This document shows, one piece after another, positions 1 through 5,564 of a stretch of 5,604 nucleotides of DNA (its first letter is position 1; every line of letters starts with the position of its first letter). Origin of the DNA: Bacteroidales bacterium (GTDB lineage Bacteria > Bacteroidota > Bacteroidia > Bacteroidales > Azobacteroidaceae). The DNA lies in the NCBI GenBank assembly GCA_020860885.1, contig JAJBTS010000216.1, positions 1 through 5,604 on the forward strand, read 5' to 3'. Below the pieces are notes generated by a model that was not told the origin of the DNA, did no database searches, and saw only the letters and a program-made list of their open reading frames with translations. The position numbers and the translations under genes are program-made.

Positions 1-489
1 TCAGAAAGGTTAATTATTTTTTTTAAATCCTCAATAAATTAGTTCGATAATCCGATAGGGAATTCCACAAAACCGGAAGAGTCACTGAAAAGCGGCTATT
101 TTTTATATATGTAAAAATCTTACGGGCTTGATACTATAGATTTAATCTTCTTCTTTGATAAGATCCCTGATTAAGGCAAACTGTTTAACAAATATTAATT
201 ATCTTCTTTTAATAATAAATGCAAATTTATAAAGTGTTCTTACATTATAAGAAGAAAAAGGAGGCATTAAGTCTTCTGAAATTTTCTCACGTACGAAAAT
301 TTTAAATCGCAGTCGCATTTGAAAAAATGGGACGTGAGAAAATTCCTGACCTCTGTACGTTTCCAAAGTATCAATACAGGTAATATTACTTACTTATTAG
401 TACTTATCCCCGCAAATATTTCCCACATCCATTATTCTACTCTAAAAAATAAGATACACTTTTCAAATTTACCAATCTACTTATAGAAG
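1..489. other. AT-rich region without a supportable gene
   Basis: No reading frame on either strand looks like a full or recognisable gene. On the minus strand a stop-bounded run of 18 codons ending in ...FALIRDLIKEED (about 140-195) and another ending ...FVEFPIGLSN (about 45-95) look vaguely like protein C-termini, but they are too short to call. A TAAATTTGC box on the minus strand (221-229) resembles a Bacteroides -7 element, but it has no clear -33 partner and no ORF behind it. A strong Shine-Dalgarno-like AAGGAGG (about 258-264, +) has no start codon at a useful distance. This may be what is left of the upstream part of the broken hydrolase gene that follows, but no homology to it can be seen here. 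Confidence 0.5.
280..344. repeat. Perfect 12-bp inverted repeat, 41-bp spacer
   Basis: AATTTTCTCACG at 280-291 is the exact reverse complement of CGTGAGAAAATT at 333-344. The spacer can pair further, though imperfectly: ATTTTAAATCGC on the left faces GCATTTGAAAAAAT on the right, so a transcript could fold into one long hairpin. There is no T-run directly after either arm, so it is not a standard intrinsic terminator. It could be a recombinase or invertase site, a protein-binding dyad, the end of a small mobile element or an RNA structure; the sequence alone does not decide. Confidence 0.6.
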
Positions 490-957
490 ATGCACCAAAT
501 CGAAAAGATAAGACAACAGGACGGTTACTTACCTATAATAACATACAACAATATAAGCGACAGAAAACCACCTGAAAGCATTTCACAGTACGAAAACGTT
601 ATTGCTCAAAAAGATACCAAAACAAACTTTGTTTCTGCCGAAAGTTCGAAAATAGATCAGGACGGTAAGAATAACCCGTTTTATAAGTGGTTTATTCTGA
701 ATTATGTGGGAGATGATATGAAATTACTCAAATAAGCGACTCCTTTATATCGCATATCCGAAAAGACGGGCCCTTTATCCCTAACCAATTCCCTGAATGA
801 ATTTGTCCCCGTTAGCGGGGTGCTGGCATTGCAATCGGAGTTGATAAAATACAATATTCCCTCTTCTGTGCAGTTTATAGAAGGCACACAGCATGCTAAA
901 GGGTATATGGATAAAGTTTTTGCTTCTTCGGTTGCTTTTTTTGAATCTTACTTGTAA
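490..957 (+). pseudogene. Alpha/beta-hydrolase (esterase-like), C-terminal remnant
   Basis: The frame opened by ATG 490 stops at TAA 733-735. The same frame then runs on without another stop for 73 codons to TAA 955-957. The second part resembles the end of secreted alpha/beta-hydrolases or esterases: ATPLY, then TNSLNEFVPVSG, then VQFIEGTQHAKGY with a likely catalytic His (codon 892-894), then a last helix VAFFESYL. Where the family usually has Asp in a GDxDxxVP-type motif, this copy has Asn (codon 796-798). No GxSxG nucleophile motif is found upstream, so the N-terminal part is missing. The run NNPFYKWFILNYVGDDM just before the stop fits the same protein; the first 30 or so codons may not. 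A missing nucleophile, a changed acid residue and an internal stop together indicate an inactive remnant. The exact family is inferred by eye. Confidence 0.6.
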
Positions 958-981
958 AACGCTCAGTTTTTGCTACCTTTG
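951..981 (+). promoter_or_regulatory. Bacteroides-type promoter for the MATE gene
   Basis: TTG at 952-954 and TACCTTTG at 974-981 (followed by C) are 19 bp apart, matching the Bacteroides -33/-7 arrangement, with TAnnTTTG fully satisfied. The -33 box overlaps the last codons of the hydrolase remnant. Transcription would begin near 988 and run through a leader of about 240 nt before the MATE start codon. Confidence 0.7.
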
Positions 982-1045
982 CATCTTGTTTAATAAAAGA
1001 ATTAAGAACTTTTTCATGTTTAATGCATCCGCGTAATAAGGAATA

Positions 1046-1117
1046 ATGGTGTTGTTAGGATTATCTTGCAACATAAAAATTATTCCGACCTTCTTGCCTG
1101 AATGTCCACACAGCTAA
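1046..1117 (+). CDS. Possible 23-codon leader peptide
   Basis: ATG 1046-1048 opens a short ORF of 23 codons ending at TAA 1115-1117, with AAGGA just upstream (close, 3 nt spacing). Its 3' end lies inside the first hairpin of the leader, so a ribosome translating it would melt that stem. This is the arrangement of a translational or transcriptional attenuator, as known for ribosome-drug resistance genes, but the ORF is short enough to be chance and its peptide matches nothing I know. Confidence 0.22.
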   Translation: MVLLGLSCNIKIIPTFLPECPHS

Positions 1118-1151
1118 GTGTGGAACATTATTTCCGTACCCCATTGGGTAC
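1101..1151 (+). promoter_or_regulatory. Tandem hairpins in the MATE leader
   Basis: The first stem pairs AATGTCCACAC (1101-1111) with GTGTGGAACATT (1118-1129): 11 bp, one bulged A and a 6-nt loop. The second pairs GTACCC (1136-1141) with GGGTAC (1146-1151) around a CATT loop. They sit between the promoter at 951-981 and the MATE start. Neither is followed by a proper U-run, so control of translation or of RNA stability is more likely than simple termination. A regulatory role is inferred; the pairing is directly visible. Confidence 0.45.
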
Positions 1152-1228
1152 ACAAAACTCTATTATATCACATTTTATTTACGCATTTGGCAATAACCAA
1201 CATATATAGTTGTTTGCCGGGATTAAAC

Positions 1229-2590
1229 ATGATTTCAATGGACAATAATCATTCTTCACATACAGAAAAAAGACTTGCAACCGACAAAGTAGGTTCACTC
1301 ATTGCACGCTATTCCATCCCCAACACTATCGCATTTGTATTTTTCAGTATACAAGCCATTGTAGACGGGATCATCGTCGGTAATTATTTAGGGGCTGACG
1401 CACTGGCGAGCGTCAGTCTCATTCTTCCGGCTTACATGCTCCCATCTGGCATTGCTAATATTCTGGCCGTAGGCGCCCAGGCACAAATGAGTATCGCTAT
1501 GGGTGAGCAGAACTATGTCAGAGCCAAGACCGCCCTTAAAACGGGAAGTATTTCCATCGTTGTTTACGCGTTGATTATATTTTCAATTTTCAATCTGTTT
1601 CCCGTCCAGTTGGCTGGAATCATGGGTGCGGAAGGAGATTTATTGGCGGGTTCACTTAACTATATCCACGGATTGATGCCGTTCGTAGGAGTTAATCTTA
1701 TTATGTTTTTCCTGAACTCTATCTTGAAAACATTGGGTCATCCACGTTTTGCGATGAATGTGATAATTATGTCTATCTTACTGAATATCGTGCTGAGTAT
1801 TCTATTCGTTACCCAGTTCGACTTGGGTACGTTCGGCGTAGGTCTGGCAACGGGGGTATCTATCTCGGTAGGTTGCCTCCTTTCACTTTTCGTAGTTTTC
1901 AAGAGCCTTAGATCGCATCCGACTTTGAAAAAAATACGGGGTAAATTCAGTTGGCATTCTTTAGGTAGAATGTTTTACAACGGCTCGTCCGAAGGTTTGA
2001 CCGAAATAGCGATGAATGTTACTGTTATGCTTTTTAACCTGACTTTCTTAAAGTATGCCGGAAAAGAAGGTGTAGCTGCTTTTGCAGTTACAAACTATAT
2101 TATTTTTATCGGAACAAGTATTCTTCTGGGTATATCTGATGGCGCGATTCCGGTTATCAGCTTCAATTATGGTGCGAATTTATGGCAGCGTGTCCGGCAG
2201 TCGCTAAAGGTCGTACTCCGAACTAATTTTATAATTGGAGTCGTTTTTCTTGTTTTTCTATGGAGCTTGGGAGAATATGCCCTCTCTATATTTTTAGATG
2301 ATTCTTCGCAAGATGTTATTGATATGGCAGTTCACGGCTCACGGATAATGGGATTTGCTTTTCTGCTGAACGGTTTTAATATTTCAAGTGCTAGTTTCTT
2401 TACAGCCCTTGATAATGCGAAATGGTCATTAGTTATTTCTGCATGTAGAGGCTTGATATTTATTGTAATCGGCATCACGATATTGCCTCTTATTTTCGGA
2501 ACAAATGGTATTTGGATGACGGTGGCTGTGGCGGAGTTGTTTACGGCAGTAATCAGTTTTGCTCTGCTGAGAAGGCATATGGAGAAATGA
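1229..2590 (+). CDS. MATE family efflux transporter, MepA-like
   Basis: An inner-membrane exporter of the MATE family, which expels drugs or organic cations in exchange for Na+ or H+. From ATG 1229 it is 453 residues, the usual family length, with about twelve hydrophobic segments in two similar halves. Family signatures are visible: SIPNTIAFV followed by IVDGIIVGNYLGADALA in the first helices, GAQAQMSIAMGEQ after helix 2, ILKTLGHPRFAMN before helix 6, and in the second half ISDGAIPVISFNYGAN and FFTALDNAK. The substrate cannot be read from the sequence. The frame is open back to a GTG at 1118, but those 37 codons are weakly protein-like and overlap the leader hairpins, so I prefer ATG 1229; ATG 1238 (450 residues) is almost as good. 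Neither has a strong Shine-Dalgarno sequence, which is normal in Bacteroidota. The gene appears intact, and is transcribed alone from the promoter near 951-981. A weak second promoter (TTTG around 1187, GTTGTTTGC around 1210) is possible. Confidence 0.92.
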   Translation: MISMDNNHSSHTEKRLATDKVGSLIARYSIPNTIAFVFFSIQAIVDGIIVGNYLGADALASVSLILPAYMLPSGIANILAVGAQAQMSIAMGEQNYVRAKTALKTGSISIVVYALIIFSIFNLFPVQLAGIMGAEGDLLAGSLNYIHGLMPFVGVNLIMFFLNSILKTLGHPRFAMNVIIMSILLNIVLSILFVTQFDLGTFGVGLATGVSISVGCLLSLFVVFKSLRSHPTLKKIRGKFSWHSLGRMFYNGSSEGLTEIAMNVTVMLFNLTFLKYAGKEGVAAFAVTNYIIFIGTSILLGISDGAIPVISFNYGANLWQRVRQSLKVVLRTNFIIGVVFLVFLWSLGEYALSIFLDDSSQDVIDMAVHGSRIMGFAFLLNGFNISSASFFTALDNAKWSLVISACRGLIFIVIGITILPLIFGTNGIWMTVAVAELFTAVISFALLRRHMEK

Positions 2591-2618
2591 AGTAAGTCAT
2601 CTAATTAGCCACGTTTGG

Positions 2619-2783
2619 TTACTTAGATATGAGATGATAATTTACAGACAATCCGAAGTCCGTTTCATCCTCGCTAAATACTTCTTTGGTGTTTATCAAG
2701 GATTTTAAGTCCTGACCAATTTCACTTAGTTTCTTATATAGCTGCTGCATCCATTTTTCAAAATTTTCGTTATTGATATACAT
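2619..2783 (-). pseudogene. Mobile-element HTH protein, N-terminal remnant
   Basis: A 54-codon ORF starting at ATG 2783 and beginning MYINNENFEKWMQQLYKKL. A predicted amphipathic helix, then a SLINTKEVFSEDE segment, resembles the start of the small helix-turn-helix (excisionase-like) proteins common in Bacteroides conjugative and mobilisable elements, where a DNA-binding domain of the 'LLDNQDL...SLRTLQRYR' kind should follow. Here that part is absent: the ORF continues TDFGLSVNYHLISK and stops about 30 bp past the end of the convergent MATE gene. It is therefore probably a truncated remnant, though a free-standing small protein cannot be excluded. The neighbouring RteC-like remnant supports a mobile-element origin. 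The family assignment is tentative. Confidence 0.4.
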
Positions 2784-2857
2784 TTGCTTCGTTTTTCAAA
2801 TTAATACTTTTTATTTTAAATGAATTGACGAAGTAAAGGACGGAAGAACAATGCAGC

Positions 2858-2887
2858 AAAAATAGGGGAGTCGGTAACTACTCCCCT
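2858..2887 (-). terminator. Intrinsic terminator, minus strand
   Basis: A perfect 8-bp stem, AGGGGAGT (2864-2871) with ACTCCCCT (2880-2887), has an 8-nt loop. Read on the minus strand it is followed by ATTTTTG. It lies about 27 bp past the stop of the RteC-like pseudogene and would end any transcript coming from the UvrA-like promoter. On the plus strand no T-run follows the stem, so it works, if at all, in one direction. Confidence 0.75.
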
Positions 2888-2913
2888 GATAGTTTCTGAT
2901 AATAGCCTTTTAT

Positions 2914-3352
2914 TTAGACTGTTACTAAACGGTTATTTTTCATCTTGTTTATTTCTGTTTTTTTTATCCTTCGGATTATAAGGTTACGTAAGAAGTCAAG
3001 TACTTTTGTTTGGTTGAACGGTTTACGGTTGAAAACCCTTCTTGTTGGTCGTAAATACTGCCGAAACTACAATTAAACACCTTTTCAAAAGCATCTGCAA
3101 TTTGATTTAAATGTGCAGGTTTTCCATTCCTTTGAAATACCTTCTTTGAAAAGAAAAGGGCTATTACAATTTCTCCTAAAGCAACAATCCCCAAGTCCTT
3201 TGACTTAGGAGAATATACAGGTCGGATTGGAATGTAGGTTGATTAGCTTGGTAAAACTGTTCAGGATACCGAATTTTGAGGTTTAGTAGTTCTAATTCAG
3301 CATTGACAAGAGATAGTGCCTTTTGTAGGTAAGCTAATTTCAAGGCATTTTT
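2914..3352 (-). pseudogene. RteC-like regulator remnant, frameshifted
   Basis: Three successive minus-strand frames join into one protein. Frame A (about 3352-3240) reads NALKLAYLQKALSLVNAELE and on to LKIRYPEQF. Frame B (about 3239-3038) reads YIPIRPVYSPKSKDLGIVAL, then HLNQIADAFEKVFNCSFGSIY. Frame C (about 3036-2914) reads VFNRKPFNQTKVLDFLRNLI and RRIKK, ending at TAA 2914-2916. This is the pattern of the C-terminal half of RteC proteins of Bacteroides conjugative transposons: a helical linker, 'IELIYAL'-like helix, 'I...FE..FN..LG..Y' and 'NRTKFLD.L...LI.R'. RteC acts in tetracycline-dependent control of element excision. The N-terminal half is missing because the gene is joined to the UvrA-like gene, and two frameshifts (near 3238 and 3037) disable the rest. 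Translation of frame B alone would need a TTG start (3194) and is unlikely to be real. RteC assignment is from memory of the family and fairly, not fully, secure. Confidence 0.55.
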
Positions 3353-3364
3353 CCCCCAGCTCGT

Positions 3365-3484
3365 ACCCCCTGTAATGACAGTTAAAACGTTTTGGGGAAC
3401 TTGTACTGATACGTTTTTCAGATTATGGAACGATACGCTATTTAATGTTAGGTAAGCTATACTCTCTCGGTGCTGTGACTTTAG
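3365..3484 (-). pseudogene. Remnant of UvrA-like second ATPase cassette
   Basis: Directly after the TAA (3485-3487) that ends the UvrA-like ORF, the same frame continues for about 40 codons that look like the family's inter-cassette linker and the start of cassette two: SFHNLKNVSVQVPQNVLTVI, then TG (codons to 3368). An intact protein would continue GVAGSGKSSL as the second Walker A motif. Here it becomes GTSWGKNAL and passes into the RteC-like sequence. Thus the original gene was longer, the stop at 3485 is a later point change or small lesion, and the second ATPase was lost by a rearrangement with its breakpoint at about 3350-3370. Confidence 0.75.
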
Positions 3485-4822
3485 TTAGTTTTCGCACTTT
3501 AAATAATTTCCGGTAAGTGTACCTGATTCCAATAAACCTTCAATATTACCTTCATAAATGATATTTCCGCCGTCTATTCCTGCTCCTATTCCCATATCAA
3601 CGATATGGTCTGCAATGGCGATTACATCCGGATCGTGTTCTACGATTAAGATTGTGTTGCCTTTATCTCGGAGTTCGAGTAATAGCTTGTTTAATCGCAG
3701 TACATCATTCGGATGTAGCCCAATACTAGGCTCATCGAATATATATGTGAGGTCTGTCAAGCTACTACCTATATGACGAACCAGTTTTACCCGTTGTGAT
3801 TCCCCGCCGGATAAAGATGATGTTTCCCTACTCAAAGTCAAATACCCTAATCCGATTGCAAGCAAATTTTCAAGGTTTTTCTTTAGTGTATTCAATAACG
3901 GGGTAACTGAATCTTCGTGTATAGCAGAGATAAATTCAAGCAGTTCATCAATCTGCATATTACAGCAATCAGCAATATTTTTATTGTCAATATTACAAGT
4001 TAAAACTTTTGGATTTAGGCGTGTGCCGTTACATTCAGGACAAGTATCTTGTTTTACAACTTCTTTATACCTCACTCCATTTTTTCCAGAAACCATACTT
4101 GATTCCTTTTTGAAAAATGAACGTTCAAAACGAGGTAGTATCCCCTCATATATTGATGTTTTAGGAAATTGAGGGTCTGGATTCTTCAATTTAATACCAT
4201 CTGCATATATAAGGTTGTGCCATTCGTCGGGGCTGTAATCCTTTATCTTCTTATCGTTTTCGAACAAACCCGAATATACATAACGAGTCCAACGCCATCC
4301 GCCTACTTCAAAAGATGGAAATTTTATCGCTCCTTCGTTTAATGACTTGTTTTTATCTATTAATTCGTCTAAATCAACTATGCTAACTTTCCCTAGTCCT
4401 TCACAGCACGAACACATACCTTGCGGGTTATTAAATGAAAAATCAGTCGAATGTCCGACATATGGTTTTCCTATTCGAGAAAATAATACTCGAAGCAACG
4501 AATATATATCCGTTATAGTGCCTACGGTCGAACGAGCATTACCCTCAATTCTTTTCTGGTTGATAATAATAGCAACGGATAAATTTTCCATACTATCCAC
4601 ATCCGGTTTCCCATATTGTTGTAATCTATAGCGGATAAAGCTGTCATATGTTTCATTCAGCAGTCTTTGTGATTCGGCTGCTATTGTATCAAAAACCAAT
4701 GATGATTTACCTGAACCTGACACTCCAGTAAACACAGTAATCTTCTTTTTGGGTAGTTCTACTGATACATTCTTAAGATTATTCTCTCTTCCTCCTTTAA
4801 CAATGATTCTCTGTTCTCTCAT
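3485..4822 (-). CDS. UvrA-like ATPase, N-terminal cassette only (truncated)
   Basis: This 445-residue ORF is the first half of a short UvrA-type ABC ATPase, a family that includes UvrA paralogues linked to DNA-intercalating drug resistance (DrrC type). It is soluble and binds DNA; there are no membrane segments. Motifs in order: NNLKNVSVELP, Walker A GVSGSGKSSLV (33-43), Q-loop INQK (about 87-90), zinc-module cysteines CSCC (137-140) and CPEC (261-264), ABC signature LSGGESQR (337-344), Walker B YIFDEPSIGLHP (360-371) and switch VEHD (394-397). All catalytic residues of cassette one look intact. Family members normally carry two cassettes, about 750-850 residues; this one stops before the second, whose beginning is still readable after the stop. 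ATG 4822 is preceded by a good AGAGGAAG ribosome site. It is divergent from the HxlR gene and shares its control region. It may be inactive, or could in principle act as a homodimer of half-molecules. It is not the housekeeping UvrA. Confidence 0.85.
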   Translation of the reverse strand: MREQRIIVKGGRENNLKNVSVELPKKKITVFTGVSGSGKSSLVFDTIAAESQRLLNETYDSFIRYRLQQYGKPDVDSMENLSVAIIINQKRIEGNARSTVGTITDIYSLLRVLFSRIGKPYVGHSTDFSFNNPQGMCSCCEGLGKVSIVDLDELIDKNKSLNEGAIKFPSFEVGGWRWTRYVYSGLFENDKKIKDYSPDEWHNLIYADGIKLKNPDPQFPKTSIYEGILPRFERSFFKKESSMVSGKNGVRYKEVVKQDTCPECNGTRLNPKVLTCNIDNKNIADCCNMQIDELLEFISAIHEDSVTPLLNTLKKNLENLLAIGLGYLTLSRETSSLSGGESQRVKLVRHIGSSLTDLTYIFDEPSIGLHPNDVLRLNKLLLELRDKGNTILIVEHDPDVIAIADHIVDMGIGAGIDGGNIIYEGNIEGLLESGTLTGNYLKCEN

Positions 4823-4842
4823 ATTCTTCCTCTATTTTTATG

Positions 4843-4873
4843 CAAATGTAAAACCTTCTAATTATCTGAACAA
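4843..4873 (-). promoter_or_regulatory. Promoter of the UvrA-like gene
   Basis: On the minus strand TTG (4873-4871) and TACATTTG (4850-4843, followed by C) are 20 bp apart, matching the Bacteroides -33/-7 consensus. The start codon lies about 20 nt past the -7 box, so the leader is short. The -33 side abuts the repeated GTGATAAAT sites. Confidence 0.65.
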
Positions 4874-4876
4874 TAA

Positions 4877-4911
4877 GTGATAAATCTTTCATTGGGTGAT
4901 AAATTTATCGC
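4877..4911. promoter_or_regulatory. Candidate HxlR operator in divergent gap
   Basis: GTGATAAATTTATCGC (4896-4911) is a palindrome with 7 of 8 base pairs matching. An additional half-site GTGATAAAT lies at 4877-4885, exactly 19 bp (about two helical turns) from the palindrome's left arm. The sites lie just upstream of the UvrA-like -33 box and overlap the expected -33 region of the HxlR promoter. That position suits a dimeric winged-helix regulator that represses its own gene and also controls its divergent neighbour. The symmetry is seen; the binding protein is inferred. Confidence 0.55.
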
Positions 4912-4930
4912 TATTTGACAGAGAATTGAT

Positions 4931-4938
4931 TATCTTTG
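4931..4938 (+). promoter_or_regulatory. Promoter -7 box of the HxlR gene
   Basis: TATCTTTG is a full match to TAnnTTTG, 25 bp before the HxlR start codon. No TTTG lies at the ideal 19-bp distance; the nearest, at 4914-4917, is only 13 bp away. The expected -33 position falls in the right arm of the 4896-4911 palindrome, so this may be a weak or regulator-dependent promoter. Confidence 0.6.
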
Positions 4939-4963
4939 TAGCCTGAAAAAAACAAAGAATTTT

Positions 4964-5326
4964 ATGTATGTAAAGAAGAATCCGATGGATTATTCCGACT
5001 GTTCTGTTCGTATTGCGATTGATATTTTATCAGTCAGTTGGAATGCTTGGCTGATCGGAGAAATCAGTAATGACGTTGTAAGACCGTGCGACTTACATCG
5101 TACTATTAGTGTTGCTCCAAAGAGAGTTTTAACTAAACAGTTAGGAGAACTCGAAAAAATGGGTATATTAGAAAAGAAAGTATATCCTGTTCTGCCATTG
5201 AAGGTGGAATATTATCTGACCGATGCAGGAAAAGAGTTAATTCCAATTTTAGACAAACTAAGGGAGTGGGGAGATAAGCACAAGGAAGAATTTATTAGTA
5301 AAACCACAGATAAATCAGAAGAATAA
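4964..5326 (+). CDS. HxlR family winged-helix transcriptional regulator
   Basis: This 120-residue protein is a cytoplasmic, DNA-binding homodimer of the HxlR type, at the normal family length. It shows the expected order: an N-terminal Cys followed by V-R (C13, V15, R16), the ID-L--SW helix (family GGKW, here SVSW at 23-26), the recognition region ISVAPKRVLTKQLGELEKMG (48-67), the wing GILEKKVYPVLPLKVEYYLT (67-86) and a C-terminal dimer helix ending KLREWGDKH. In characterised relatives such as HypR and QorR the N-terminal Cys senses oxidants or electrophiles; C13 is placed for that, and C42 is a second candidate. It is transcribed away from the UvrA-like gene and probably binds the 4877-4911 sites, acting as a repressor that responds to a reactive compound or drug. 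The target and ligand are inferred. The frame is intact, and ATG 4964 sits at the right distance from the -7 box. Confidence 0.9.
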   Translation: MYVKKNPMDYSDCSVRIAIDILSVSWNAWLIGEISNDVVRPCDLHRTISVAPKRVLTKQLGELEKMGILEKKVYPVLPLKVEYYLTDAGKELIPILDKLREWGDKHKEEFISKTTDKSEE

Positions 5327-5334
5327 ACTTCGAT

Positions 5335-5366
5335 TTTGATATACCTAAAATTAATTCCTATCTTTG
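5335..5366 (+). promoter_or_regulatory. Bacteroides-type promoter, no clear gene behind it
   Basis: TTTG (5335-5338) and TATCTTTG (5359-5366, followed by C) are separated by 20 bp and match the -33/-7 consensus. They begin 8 bp after the HxlR stop. The first ATG downstream (5386) gives only a three-codon ORF (M-V-N-stop), and from there to about 5540 no frame looks coding. It may drive an untranslated RNA, a long leader of a gene beyond the window, or nothing. Confidence 0.5.
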
Positions 5367-5505
5367 CACACGAGTTATTTGAAACAATGGTAAACTAAAG
5401 CAGACTGAAGCAGTTCGCTCGTTTCTATATCGTTACCTATTGTTGATTTTCCTTTCTTTAAAATCTATTGTTCAGTAGATTGTGCTAAATCTTAAATGTA
5501 CTTTT

Positions 5506-5564
5506 CATAAACTCATTTTTTTTTTTACAAAATTAGATGAAACTATCTGTTAATGAGTTTTATG
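5506..5564. repeat. Inverted repeat with T11 tract in the loop
   Basis: CATAAACTCATT (5506-5517) pairs with AATGAGTTTTATG (5552-5564), 12 bp with one bulged T, around a 34-nt spacer that begins with the rest of an 11-T run (5516-5526). The T-run lies inside the loop, so it is not a standard terminator. It could be a hairpin at the end of a minus-strand gene, a recombination site or a protein-binding dyad. Confidence 0.4.

Noticed and set aside
45..200. Possible minus-strand protein C-termini (...FALIRDLIKEED, ...FVEFPIGLSN)
   Set aside because: They are under 20 codons each, bounded by stops in low-complexity AT-rich DNA, with no family that I recognise.
702..887. 61-codon minus-strand ORF
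   Set aside because: It lies antisense to the hydrolase remnant, whose plus-strand frame is clearly family-like; the minus frame matches nothing recognisable.
1118..1228. GTG 1118 as the MATE start, giving 490 residues
   Set aside because: The 37 extra residues exceed the family length, overlap two leader hairpins and lack a ribosome site; ATG 1229 fits better.
2588..2626. AAGTAA / TTACTT as a terminator after the MATE gene
   Set aside because: A six-bp AT-rich stem with a wide loop and no T-run; it cannot be distinguished from chance.
2976..3194. 72-residue minus-strand ORF as an independent gene
   Set aside because: It has a TTG start only, and family-like sequence continues in the same frame upstream of it and in another frame after it. 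It is the middle piece of the RteC-like pseudogene.
3558..4631. Three plus-strand ORFs of 62-94 codons
   Set aside because: All are antisense to the well-supported UvrA-like gene and have no promoter or family features.
5462..5481. AATCTA / TAGATT hairpin
   Set aside because: A six-bp weak stem with an 8-nt loop is expected by chance in AT-rich sequence.
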